This document shows positions 51,688 through 62,031 of a stretch of DNA of 64,000 nt, in pieces. The notes beneath the pieces are model-generated. The model was not told the origin of the DNA. It saw nothing but the letters and a program-made list of their open reading frames with translations, and searched no databases. The translations under genes were made by a program, and so were the position numbers. The DNA is from Rutidosis leptorrhynchoides (taxonomy: Eukaryota; Streptophyta; Magnoliopsida; Asterales; Asteraceae), in NCBI RefSeq assembly GCF_046630445.1, contig NC_092338.1, forward strand, positions 15,223,501-15,287,500, in the 5' to 3' direction. Every line of letters starts with the position of its first letter. Position 1 is the first letter of the stretch.

Positions 51688-52008
51688 TGATACAGATGTT
51701 AATGGGCCAACAGAAATGATTAGTCCAATAAAAGAAGCGCAATTGGGCCGAGTGGTTAATGAAAGGCCCAAAGAGTAACGGGTCCACCAAAGGGACTACC
51801 AACTGAAGAGTTGTTAATCAAGTAACAAAATGTATACGTGTAACATTGTAATAGGTCGATAGGCTTGAGTCGTTAGAAGCGGTTAACCGAGTCCTTATAT
51901 TGTAATTGAATGTAACAGAAAGGGATATCATACACTTAATTCAATAAACAATTTCTTTTCCCTCTCAATTTCTTGGAGATTTAGCCCGTCTCGAATCAGG
52001 GCGTATTA
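51688..52008 (+). repeat. Element B 3' LTR
   Basis: The LTR begins TGATACAG and ends GTATTA, as in 19754-20087. A purine-rich stretch (GGTGAGAATGTGGGTGA) just before it is the likely polypurine tract. Confidence 0.85.
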
Positions 52009-52011
52009 AAA

Positions 52012-52192
52012 ACCCGTCGCACCTCGGGTCCGAACAATTGCAATAACTCCTACCTTCCTGACCAAACTCCAACAGCTTATAAACATTGTCATAATTAATT
52101 TTACCATCCTTATTATTATTAACCAATACATTCTTTTGTCCGATTCTCTTCCCATTTGAGGGTGTAAGTTTGATATCATCAAAGTTGGTAGT
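52012..52192 (-). pseudogene. Coding-like fragment, unrecognised, between elements B and G
   Basis: On the minus strand about 60 codons are open without a stop: FDDIKLTPSNGKRIGQKNV, DGKINYDNVYKLLEFGQE, then YCNCSDPRCDGF. The CXCX4C pattern resembles a small zinc site, but I do not recognise the family. The fragment is cut on both sides, by the G LTR and by the B LTR. Across B the frame could continue for a few codons into sequence left of 19754. It may be host gene debris. Confidence 0.4.
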
Positions 52193-55100
52193 TGTAGTGA
52201 CCCGAACTTTTCCATGTTTATATATATTAATTGAGATTGATATTTACATGATTAAATGTTTCCAACATGTTAAGCAATCAAACTTATTAAGACTTGATTA
52301 ATTGAAATAGGTTTCATATAGACAATTGACCACCCAAGTTGACCGGTGATTCACGAACGTTAAAACTTGTAAAAACTATATGATGACATATATATGGTTA
52401 TATATATAGTTAACATGATATTATGATAATTAAACATATCATTAAGTATATTAACAATGAACTACATATGTAAAAACAAGACTACTAACTTAATGATTTC
52501 GAAACGAGACATATATGTAACGATTATCGTTGTAACGACATTTAATGTATATATATCATATTAAGAGATATTCGTACATCATAATATCATGATAATATAA
52601 TAATTTAAAATCTCTTTTGATATTATAAACATTGGGTTAACAACATTTAACAAGATCGTTAACCTAAAGGTTTCAAAACAACATTTACATGTAACGACTA
52701 ACGATGACTTAACGACTCAGTTAAAATGTATATACATGTAGTGTTTTAATATGTATTCATACACTTTTGAAAGACTTCAAGACACTTATCAAAATACTTC
52801 TACTTAACAAAAATGCTTACAATTACATCCTCGTTCAGTTTCATCAACAATTCTACTCGTATGCACCCGTATTCGTACTCGTACAATACACAGCTTTTAG
52901 ATGTATGTACTATTGGTATATACACTCCAATGATCAGCTCTTAGCAGCCCATGTGAGTCACCTAACACATGTGGGAACCATCATTTGGCAACTAGCATGA
53001 AATATCTCATAAAATTACAAAAATATGAGTAATCATTCATGACTTATTTACATGAAAACAAAATAACATATCCTTTATATCTAATCCATACACCAACGAC
53101 CAAAAACACCTACAAACACTTTCATTCTTCAATTTTCTTCATCTAATTGATCTCTCTCAAGTTCTATCTTCAAGTTCTAAGTGTTCTTCATAAATTTCAA
53201 AAGTTCTAGTTTCATAAAATCAAGAATACTTTCAAGTTTGCTAGCTCACTTCCAATCTTGTAAGGTGATCATCCAACCTCAAGAAATCTTTGTTTCTTAC
53301 AGTAGGTTATCATTCTAATACAAGGTAATAATCATATTCAAACTTTGGTTCAATTTCTATAACTATAACAATCTTATTTCAAGTGATGATCTTACTTGAA
53401 CTTGTTTTCGTGTCATGATTCTGCTTCAAGAACTTCGAGCCATCCAAGGATCCATTGAAGCTAGATCCATTTTTCTCTTTTCCAGTAGGTTTATCCAAGG
53501 AAATTAAGGTAGTAATGATGTTCATAACATCATTCGATTCATACATATAAAGCTATCTTATTCGAAGGTTTAAACTTGTAATCACTAGAACATAGTTTAG
53601 TTAATTCTAAACTTGTTCGCAAACAAAAGTTAATCCTTCTAACTTGACTTTTAAAATCAATTAAACACATGTTCTATATCTATATGATATGCTAACTTAA
53701 TGATTTAAAACCTGGAAACACGAAAAACAACGTAAAACCGGATTTACGCCGTCGTAGTAACACCGCGGGCTGTTTTGGGTTAGTTAATTAAAAACTATGA
53801 TAAACTTTGATTTAAAAGTTGTTATTCTGAGAAAATGATTTTTATTATGAACATGAAACTATATCAAAAAATTATGGTTAAACTCAAAGTGGAAGTATGT
53901 TTTCTAAAATGGTCATCTAGACGTCGTTCTTTCGACTGAAATGACTACCTTTACAAAAACGACTTGTAACTTATTTTTCCGACTAGAAACCTATACTTTT
54001 TTTGTTTAGATTCATAAAATAGAGTTCAATATGAAACCATAGCAATTTGATTCACTCAAAACGGATTTAAAATGAAGAAGTTATGGGTAAAACAAGATTG
54101 GATAATTTTTCTCATTTTAGCTACGTGAAAATTGGTAACAAATCTATTCCAACCATAACTTAATCAACTTGTATTATATATTATGTAATCTTGAGATACC
54201 ATAGACACGTATACAATGTTTCGACCTATCATGTCGACACATCTATATATATTTCGGAACAACCATAGACACTCTATATGTGAATGTTGGAGTTAGCTAT
54301 ACAGGGTTGAGGTTGATTCCAAAATATATATAGTTTGAGTTGTGATCAATACTGAGATACGTATACACTGGGTCGTGGATTGATTCAAGATAATATTTAT
54401 CAATTTCTTTCTGTACATCTAACTGTGGACAACTAGTTGTAGGTTACTAACGAGGACAGCTGACTTAATAAACTTAAAACATCAAAATATATTAAAAGTG
54501 TTGTAAATATATTTTGAACATACTTTGATATATATGTATATATTGTTATAGGTTCGTGAATCAACCAGTGGCCAAGTCTTACTTCCCGACGAAGTAAAAA
54601 TCTGTGAAAGTGAGTTATAGTCCCACTTTTAAAATCTAATATTTTTGGGATGAAAATACATGCAGGTTTTATAAATGATTTACAAAATAGACACAAGTAC
54701 GTGAAACTACATTCTATGGTTGAATTATCGAAATCGAATATGCCCCTTTTTATTAAGCCTGGTAATCTAAGAATTAGGGAACAGACACCCTAATTGACGC
54801 GAATCCTAAAGATAGATCTATTGGGCCTAACAAACCCCATCCAAAGTACCGGATGCTTTAGTACTTCGAAATTTATATCATATCCGAAGGGTGTCCCGGA
54901 ATGATGAGGATATTCTTATATATGCATCTTGTTATTGTCGGTTACCAGGTGTTCACCATATGAATGATTTTTATCTCTATGTATGGGATGTGTATTGAAA
55001 TATGAAATCTTGTGGTCTATTGTTACGATTTGATATATATAGGTTAAACCTATAACTCACCAACATTTTTGTTGACGTTTTAAGCATGTTTATTCTCAGG

Positions 55101-55443
55101 TGATTATTAAGAGCTTCCGCTGTCGCATACTTAAATAAGGACAAGATTTGGAGTCCATGCTTGTATGATATTGTGTAAAAACTGCATTCAAGAAACTTAT
55201 TTTGTTGTAACATATTTGTATTGTAAACCATTATGTAATGGTCGTGTGTAAACAGGATATTTTAGATTATCATTATTTGATAATCTACGTAAAGCTTTTT
55301 AAACCTTTATTGATGAAATAAAGGTTATGGTTTGTTTTAAAAATGAATGCAGTCTTTGAAAAACGTCTCATATAGAGGTCAAAACCTCGCAACGAAATCA
55401 ATTAATATGGAACGTTTTTAATCAATAAGAACGGGACATTTCA
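52193..55443 (+). repeat. Element G 5' LTR
   Basis: The LTR is 3251 bases, begins TGTAGTGACCC and ends GGGACATTTCA. A TATA-like TTTATAT lies at 53074-53080. The preceding 268 bases (52759-53026) are identical to the solo LTR F. The LTR box GGGATGAAAATACATGCA lies at 54647-54664. Confidence 0.95.
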
Positions 55444-55445
55444 GT

Positions 55446-55457
55446 TGGTATCAGAGC
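55446..55457 (+). promoter_or_regulatory. Element G primer-binding site (initiator Met tRNA)
   Basis: TGGTATCAGAGC lies two bases after the LTR. The leader (to 55652) opens with GTTGGTCTTAG and GAGTCTGGACTTCGAC, shared with elements C and E. Confidence 0.95.
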
Positions 55458-55652
55458 GTTGGTCTTAGAGAACCAGAATTTTGCATTAGTGTGTCTTATC
55501 GAGTTTGTTAGGATGCATTAGTGAGTCTGGACTTCGACTGTGTTTACTTGAAAAATGATTGCTTAACAAATTTTGTTGGAAACTATATATTTTTAACATG
55601 TGAATATTATGTGATATATTAATCTCTTAATGCGTTTGATATTATGTGATAG

Positions 55653-56267
55653 ATGTCTACCTCTAGAACAAGTCCTATTGACTCACCTAATAATAATGAA
55701 GAGTCAAATGTAAATTGGAATGATTCGTGGACTGATTCACAAGTTCCCGAAGAGGAACCGGAAGAAGAGTCGGAACCGGAAGAAGAATCGGAACCGGAAG
55801 AAGAATCGGAACCGGATGAAGAAATAGAACCGGTGGGGGAAATAATAAAACGGTTAAGTAAAAGAAAATCCTCAACCAACCGACCAAGGTTAATTATGGT
55901 CAATGGTGTTTCCGCCAAGGAAGCAAAATATTGGGAGGATTACCAATTCTCCGATGAATCGGATTCCGACGAGAATTCCGATGATGTTATAGAAATTACC
56001 CCAACTGAATTTAAAAAGGCAAAAGAAAATAATAAGGGAAAGGGCATAAAAATAGAGAAATCTAATTCCAACCCCGATGAACTTTATATGTATCGTCAAC
56101 GCCCGAAGTCCTTAAGTTGTAACAATGACCCGGGAACCTCTAAACCACCAGGTTTTTCTAAACCAATGTGGACAACGACGGCTCGTATTAGGAGAACATC
56201 ATATATCCCTAGAAACTTGGCAAAACGAACCAAAACCGAAGAAGAAGAAACGAGCGAGTCGGAATAA
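55653..56267 (+). CDS. Acidic low-complexity accessory ORF of element G, 204 residues
   Basis: This starts at ATG 55653 (MSTSRTSPIDSP), just after GTGATAG, a possible splice acceptor. Residues about 32-58 are repeats of the type EEESEP. A basic patch KRLSKRKSS (about 67-75) follows, then an Asp/Glu/Ser segment and a basic C-terminal part with RRTSYIPRNLAKRTK. The composition suggests a largely disordered, possibly nuclear protein. I recognise no domain and see no match to Gag, which starts downstream. It lies at the place where C and E have their sense ORF. Function is unknown; the intact frame in a young element suggests use. Confidence 0.6.
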   Translation: MSTSRTSPIDSPNNNEESNVNWNDSWTDSQVPEEEPEEESEPEEESEPEEESEPDEEIEPVGEIIKRLSKRKSSTNRPRLIMVNGVSAKEAKYWEDYQFSDESDSDENSDDVIEITPTEFKKAKENNKGKGIKIEKSNSNPDELYMYRQRPKSLSCNNDPGTSKPPGFSKPMWTTTARIRRTSYIPRNLAKRTKTEEEETSESE

Positions 56268-56405
56268 GATAGTTGTATTCGTGTGGTGTAATATATATAA
56301 TATAGTATTCTTATGCTTTATGATATATGTAAAAATTGCTTGTATTAATAAGTATTTTTTTTTATGAATCTAACTCTTGTCTATTTTACAGTTTAAAAAC
56401 ACAAA

Positions 56406-57089
56406 ATGGATAGACAACCCAATATTTTAAGAGACCTACCCGGAGACATGATTGATGAAATCTTGTCTAGAGTCGGCCAGAATTCTTCGGCACAACTATT
56501 TAAGGCGAGATCAGTTTGTAAGACATTCGAAGAACGTTCCAAGAATGTCTTGGTTTATAAGAGACTTTCATTTGAAAGATGGGGGATATCACATTGGGAA
56601 ACCCATAAGTTACGATGTGTTTACTTTGACGCATATATTGCGGGGAACCCAAATGCTATTTTACGCAACGGGTTAAGAAATTATTTTGACTCAATATATC
56701 CGAATATTGGACTTCGTGATTTAGAAAAAGCGGCTAACATGCAACATAAAGAAGCATGTTATGCTTACGGATTAGTAATGTTCGCTTCTCACCAAAGTGA
56801 GAACAAGAACATCGGGCTACAACTATTAAACAAAACGTTTCCACAAGTGACGGAGTCGGTAATTGGGGTAAGAAATGAGGTTTTTAGATTATTACGGGAC
56901 TGTTGGACATTACGTAACCCTCGTCCCTTTGATGACGTTACAACACGCTGTCTTATCAACGGCCATAACGGTTATGTTGCACAAGACCAAGGATGGGAAG
57001 TAGTCCTAGTAAAACCAGAATGCATGACTTGTTTCTGGACGTATGAATTACGTGTCTTTATTGCCTTTGCTGAACGACTTGTGTACTAG
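56406..57089 (+). CDS. F-box protein captured in retrotransposon G
   Basis: This 227-residue ORF has ATG 56406 in a good context (AAAATGG). Residues about 6-50 form an F-box: ILRDLPGDMIDEILSRVG, then LFKARSVCKTFEERSKN. The next part matches the plant At1g67623-like F-box family: NGLRNYFDSIYPNIGLRDLEKAA, then KEACYAYGLVMFAS, a Sel1-like helix pair, and a C-terminal CMTCFW segment. F-box proteins bind SKP1 and select proteins for ubiquitination. Here the gene lies in sense orientation between the primer site and gag, without introns, as expected for a transcript-derived capture. A good acceptor-like TCTATTTTACAG (to 56391) precedes it. Whether it serves the element or is a passenger is unknown. 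Confidence 0.75.
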   Translation: MDRQPNILRDLPGDMIDEILSRVGQNSSAQLFKARSVCKTFEERSKNVLVYKRLSFERWGISHWETHKLRCVYFDAYIAGNPNAILRNGLRNYFDSIYPNIGLRDLEKAANMQHKEACYAYGLVMFASHQSENKNIGLQLLNKTFPQVTESVIGVRNEVFRLLRDCWTLRNPRPFDDVTTRCLINGHNGYVAQDQGWEVVLVKPECMTCFWTYELRVFIAFAERLVY

Positions 57090-57430
57090 CTAGAATTGTC
57101 TTCACAACTATCTTGTATCAAAGTTATTGTGTGCTATATTTCATGCTTTATGTAAAATAAGCGGTATTGTAAGTTTGTAAAATATTGTATAAAAGTTTGA
57201 ACGCGAAATATTATTATAATCAGTTTTTCATATAGAATTGTAGTAGTTGAATTGTATATTAGCTACTAAGTATGAACTTAACGGGTAGGTACTACCCGAA
57301 TTTAAACTTATAAAACGCTAATATGAAGAAAAAGCTTTTATAAATGAGTTCATATTATGCTACGAAATACTATTAACTACTCTTAATATTCTGTATGATT
57401 AACTTGTTCCATTTAACTATTTTGAAGGAA
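57090..57430. other. Spacer between F-box ORF and gag-pol in element G
   Basis: There is no ORF of interest. AACGGGTAGGTACTACCCG at 57280-57298 repeats the sequence beside the 3' LTR and forms a small inverted repeat (CGGGTA / TACCCG). A pyrimidine-rich stretch ending TTTTGAAG precedes the gag ATG. Confidence 0.6.
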
Positions 57431-60400
57431 ATGGCACCGACTACTCGACACACCGTGAATATGAATGAAGAGGAATTTCGTACTTTTCTAGCTTCAAACA
57501 TAGCCGCAGTACAGGCTGCGCTACATACCAACAATAACCTTGGATCTAGCAGTACAGGAAATCGTGTAGGATGCACCTACAAAGAATTCACTGCCTGCAA
57601 ACCTTTGGAATTTGATGGAACCGAAGGACCGATCGGATTGAAACGGTGGACCGAGAAGGTTGAATCGGTGTTTGCCATAAGTAAGTGTACTGAAGAGGAC
57701 AAAGTGAAGTACGCTACGCATACCTTCACAGGTTCTGCGTTAACATGGTGGAATACCTATCTAGAGCAAGTGGGACAAGATGATGCGTACGCACTACCGT
57801 GGTCAGCATTCAAGCACTTGATGAACGAGAAGTACCGTCCCAGAACCGAGGTCAATAAGCTCAAGACAGAACTTAGAGGGTTACGAACCCAAGGATTTGA
57901 TATTACCACGTACGAAAGACGATTCACAGAATTGTGCCTATTGTGTCCGGGAGCATTCGAAGATGAGGAAGAGAAGATCGACGCGTTTGTTAAAGGATTA
58001 CCGGAAAGAATCCAAGAAGATATAAGTTCACACGAGCCCTCCTCCATACAACAGGCATGTAGAATGGCTCACAAACTAGTGAACCAGATTGAAGAAAGAA
58101 TTAAAGAACAGACTGCTGAAGAGGCCAATGTGAAGCAAGTCAAAAGAAAGTGGGAGGAAAACGGTGATAAGAATCACCAATACAACAACAACAGCAATTA
58201 CAACAATAATCGCAACAATTATCCCAACAATCGCAACATCAATCGCAACTACAACAAACGGCCCAACAACAACAACAACAACAACTACAACAATCATCCC
58301 AACAACAATAATAACCGCAACAACAACAACAATCAGAAGCAGCTATGCCAAAGGTGTGAAAAGAATCACTCGGGGTTCTGCACCAAATTTTGCAACAAGT
58401 GTAAAAGAAATGGTCATAGCGCGGCGAAGTGTGAGGTCTACGGACCAGGGGTTAATAGAACGAAAGGAACAAATGGTGTCGGAACGAGTAATGGCGGAGC
58501 AAGTAGTGTCGGAGCAAGTTATGCCAATGTAGTTTGTTATAAATGTGGAAAACCAGGCCACATTATTAGAAATTGCCCGAACCAGGAGAACACGAATGGA
58601 CAAGGCCGTGGAAGAGTTTTCAATATTAATGCGGTAGAGGCACAGGAAGACCCGGAGCTTGTTACGGGTACGTTTCTTATTGACAATAAATCTGCTTACG
58701 TTTTATTTGATTCGGGTGCGGATAGAAGCTATATGAGTAGAGATTTTTGTGCTAAATTAAGTTGTCCATTGACGCCTTTGGATAGTAAATTTTTACTCGA
58801 ATTAGCAAATGGTAAATTAATTTCAGCAGATAATATATGTCGAAATCGAGAAATTAAACTGGTTAGCGAAACATTTAAGATTGATTTGATACCAGTAGAG
58901 TTAGGGAGTTTTGATGTGATAATCGGTATGGACTGGTTGAAAGAAGTGAAAGCGGAGATCGTTTGTTACAAAAATGCAATTCGCATTATACGAGAAAAAG
59001 GAAAACCCTTAATGGTGTACGGAGAAAAGGGCAACACGAAGCTACATCTTATTAGTAATTTGAAGGCACAAAAACTAATAAGAAAAGGTTGCTATGCTAT
59101 TCTAGCACACGTCGAGAAAGTACAAACTGAAGAAAAGAGCATCAATGATGTTCCCATTGCAAAAGAATTTCCCGATGTATTTCCGAAAGAATTACCGGGA
59201 TTACCCCCACATCGATCCGTTGAATTTCAAATAGATCTTGTACCAGGAGCTGCACCAATAGCTCGTGCTCCTTACAGACTTGCACCCAGCGAGATGAAAG
59301 AACTGCAAAGCCAATTACAAGAACTTTTAGAGCGTGGTTTCATTCGACCAACCACATCACCGTGGGGAGCTCCCGTTTTGTTTGTCAAGAAGAAAGATGG
59401 TACATTCAGGTTGTGTATCGACTACCGAGAGTTGAACAAACTTACCATCAAGAACTGCTACCCACTACCGAGAATCGATGACTTATTTGATCAACTACAA
59501 GGCTCGTCTGTTTATTCAAAGATTGACTTACGTTCCGGGTATCATCAAATGCGGGTGAAAGAAGATGATATTCCAAAGACTGCTTTCAGAACACGTTACG
59601 GTCATTACGAGTTTATGGTCATGCCATTTGGTTTAACTAATGCACCAGCTGTGTTCATGGACCTTATGAACCGAGTGTGTGGACCATACCTTGACAAGTT
59701 TGTCATTGTTTTCATTGATGACATACTTATTTACTCAAAGAATGACCAAGAACACGGTGAACATTTGAGAAAGGTGTTAGAAGTATTGAGGAAGGAAGAA
59801 TTGTACGCTAAGTTTTCAAAGTGTGCATTTTGGTTGGAAGAAGTTCAATTCCTCGGTCACATAGTGAACAAAGAAGGTATTAAGGTGGATCCGGCAAAGA
59901 TAGAAACTGTTGAAAAGTGGGAAACCCCGAAAACTCCGAAACACATACGCCAGTTTTTAGGACTAGCTGGTTACTACAGAAGGTTCATCCAAGACTTTTC
60001 CAGAATAGCAAAACCCTTGACTGCATTAACGCATAAAGGGAAGAAATTTGAATGGAATGATGAACAAGAGAAAGCGTTTCAGTTATTGAAGAAAAAGTTA
60101 ACTACGGCACCTATATTGTCATTGCCTGAAGGGAATGATGATTTTGTGATTTATTGTGACGCATCAAAGCAAGGTCTCGGTTATGTATTAATGCAACGAA
60201 CGAAGGTGATTGCTTATGCGTCTAGACAATTGAAGATTCACGAACAAAATTATACGATGCATGATTTGGAATTAGGCGCGGTTGTTTTTGCATTAAAGAC
60301 TTGGAGGCACTACTTATATGGGGTCAAAAGTATTATATATACCGACCACAAAAGTCTTCAACACATATTTAATCAGAAACAACTGAATATGAGGCAGCGT

Positions 60401-61996
60401 AGGTGGATTGAATTATTGAATGATTACGACTTTGAGATTCGTTACCACCCGGGGAAGGCAAATGTGGTAGCCGATGCCTTGAGCAGGAAGGACAGAGAAC
60501 CCATTCGAGTAAAATCTATGAATATAATGATTCATAATAACATTACTACTCAAATAAAGGAGGCGCAACAAGGAGTTTTAAAAGAGGGAAATTTAAAGGA
60601 TGAAATACCCAAAGGATCGGAGAAGCATCTTAATATTCGGGAAGACGGAACCCGGTATAGGACTGAAAGGATTTGGGTACCAAAATTTGGAGATATGAGA
60701 GAAATGGTACTTAGAGAAGCTCATAAAACCAGATACTCAATACATCCTGGAACGGGGAAGATGTACAAGGATCTCAAGAAACATTTTTGGTGGCCGGGTA
60801 TGAAAGCCGATGTTGCTAAATACGTAGGAGAATGTTTGACGTGTTCTAAGGTCAAAGCTGAGCATCAGAAACCATCAGGTCTACTTCAACAACCCGAAAT
60901 CCCGGAATGGAAATGGGAAAACATTACCATGGATTTCATCACTAAATTGCCAAGGACTGCAAGTGGTTTTGATACTATTTGGGTAATAGTTGACCGTCTC
61001 ACCAAATCAGCACACTTCTTGCCAATAAGAGAAGATGACAAGATGGAGAAGTTAGCACGACTGTTTTTGAAGGAAGTCATCTCCAGACATGGAATACCAA
61101 TCTCTATTATCTCTGATAGGGATGGCAGATTTATTTCAAGATTCTGGCAGACATTACAGCAAGCATTAGGAACTCGTCTAGACATGAGTACTGCCTATCA
61201 TCCACAAACTGATGGGCAGAGCGAAAGGACGATACAAACGCTTGAAGACATGCTACGAGCATGTGTTATTGATTTCGGAAACAGTTGGGATCGACATCTA
61301 CCGTTAGCAGAATTTTCCTACAACAACAGCTACCATTCAAGCATTGAGATGGCGCCGTTTGAAGCACTTTATGGTAGAAAATGCAGGTCTTCGATTTGTT
61401 GGAGTGAAGTGGGGGATAGACAGATTACGGGTCCGGAGATTATACAAGAAACTACCGAGAAGATCATCCAAATTCAACAACGGTTGAAAACCGCCCAAAG
61501 TCGACAAAAGAGCTACGCTGACATTAAAAGAAAAGATATAGAATTTGAAATTGGAGAGATGGCCATGCTTAAAGTTGCACCTTGGAAAGGCGTTGTTCGA
61601 TTTGGTAAACGAGGGAAATTAAATCCAAGGTATATTGGACCATTCAAGATTATTGATCGTGTCGGACCAGTAGCTTACCGACTAGAGTTACCTCAACAAC
61701 TCGCGGCTGTACATAACACTTTCCACGTCTCGAATTTAAAGAAATGTTTTTCTAAAGAAGATCTCACTATTCCGTTAGATGAAATCCAAATCAACGAAAA
61801 ACTTCAATTCATCGAAGAACCCGTCGAAATAATGGATCGTGAGGTTAAAAGACTTAAGCAAAACAAGATACCAATTATTAAGGTGCGATGGAATGCTCGT
61901 AGAGGACCCGAGTTCACCTGGGAGCGTGAAGATCAGATGAAGAAGAAATACCCGCATCTATTTCCAGAAGATTCGTCAACACCTTCAACAGCTTAA
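57431..61996 (+). CDS. Gag-Pol polyprotein of Tekay-type element G
   Basis: One uninterrupted frame is open from ATG 57395. I prefer ATG 57431 ([10 protein letters not shown]), which fits the usual Tekay Gag start and has a better context. Positions below count from 57395. Gag core about 75-235; Asn-rich linker; zinc knuckle [14 protein letters not shown] (381-394); protease FDSGADRSY (about 439). The reverse transcriptase has [11 protein letters not shown] (Asp pair near 774), and RNase H has [10 protein letters not shown] (about 922). Integrase has the H2C2 zinc site (about 1108-1150) and catalytic Asp 1180, Asp 1241 and Glu 1277, giving the D35E spacing. The C terminus [18 protein letters not shown] is the Tekay-type chromodomain, which guides integration to chromatin. 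All expected active-site residues are present, so it looks functional. Confidence 0.95.
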   Translation: MAPTTRHTVNMNEEEFRTFLASNIAAVQAALHTNNNLGSSSTGNRVGCTYKEFTACKPLEFDGTEGPIGLKRWTEKVESVFAISKCTEEDKVKYATHTFTGSALTWWNTYLEQVGQDDAYALPWSAFKHLMNEKYRPRTEVNKLKTELRGLRTQGFDITTYERRFTELCLLCPGAFEDEEEKIDAFVKGLPERIQEDISSHEPSSIQQACRMAHKLVNQIEERIKEQTAEEANVKQVKRKWEENGDKNHQYNNNSNYNNNRNNYPNNRNINRNYNKRPNNNNNNNYNNHPNNNNNRNNNNNQKQLCQRCEKNHSGFCTKFCNKCKRNGHSAAKCEVYGPGVNRTKGTNGVGTSNGGASSVGASYANVVCYKCGKPGHIIRNCPNQENTNGQGRGRVFNINAVEAQEDPELVTGTFLIDNKSAYVLFDSGADRSYMSRDFCAKLSCPLTPLDSKFLLELANGKLISADNICRNREIKLVSETFKIDLIPVELGSFDVIIGMDWLKEVKAEIVCYKNAIRIIREKGKPLMVYGEKGNTKLHLISNLKAQKLIRKGCYAILAHVEKVQTEEKSINDVPIAKEFPDVFPKELPGLPPHRSVEFQIDLVPGAAPIARAPYRLAPSEMKELQSQLQELLERGFIRPTTSPWGAPVLFVKKKDGTFRLCIDYRELNKLTIKNCYPLPRIDDLFDQLQGSSVYSKIDLRSGYHQMRVKEDDIPKTAFRTRYGHYEFMVMPFGLTNAPAVFMDLMNRVCGPYLDKFVIVFIDDILIYSKNDQEHGEHLRKVLEVLRKEELYAKFSKCAFWLEEVQFLGHIVNKEGIKVDPAKIETVEKWETPKTPKHIRQFLGLAGYYRRFIQDFSRIAKPLTALTHKGKKFEWNDEQEKAFQLLKKKLTTAPILSLPEGNDDFVIYCDASKQGLGYVLMQRTKVIAYASRQLKIHEQNYTMHDLELGAVVFALKTWRHYLYGVKSIIYTDHKSLQHIFNQKQLNMRQRRWIELLNDYDFEIRYHPGKANVVADALSRKDREPIRVKSMNIMIHNNITTQIKEAQQGVLKEGNLKDEIPKGSEKHLNIREDGTRYRTERIWVPKFGDMREMVLREAHKTRYSIHPGTGKMYKDLKKHFWWPGMKADVAKYVGECLTCSKVKAEHQKPSGLLQQPEIPEWKWENITMDFITKLPRTASGFDTIWVIVDRLTKSAHFLPIREDDKMEKLARLFLKEVISRHGIPISIISDRDGRFISRFWQTLQQALGTRLDMSTAYHPQTDGQSERTIQTLEDMLRACVIDFGNSWDRHLPLAEFSYNNSYHSSIEMAPFEALYGRKCRSSICWSEVGDRQITGPEIIQETTEKIIQIQQRLKTAQSRQKSYADIKRKDIEFEIGEMAMLKVAPWKGVVRFGKRGKLNPRYIGPFKIIDRVGPVAYRLELPQQLAAVHNTFHVSNLKKCFSKEDLTIPLDEIQINEKLQFIEEPVEIMDREVKRLKQNKIPIIKVRWNARRGPEFTWEREDQMKKKYPHLFPEDSSTPSTA

Positions 61997-62031
61997 AATT
62001 TCGGGACGAAATTTATTTAACGGGTAGGTAC
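61995..62031 (+). promoter_or_regulatory. Element G polypurine region with hairpin
   Basis: AAATTTCGGGACGAAATTT (8-bp arms, GGA loop) and TTTAACGGGTAGGTAC precede the 3' LTR. The gag-pol stop codon overlaps its left edge. Confidence 0.75.

Noticed and set aside
52767..53000. 77-codon frame repeated in both G LTRs and in F
   Set aside because: It starts with TTG, lies just upstream of the LTR TATA, and its identity extends beyond the frame on both sides, so DNA-level conservation or conversion explains it better than a protein.
58076..58532. Val-rich minus and Thr-rich plus frames inside gag
   Set aside because: They are shadows of the Asn-codon-rich linker of element G Gag.
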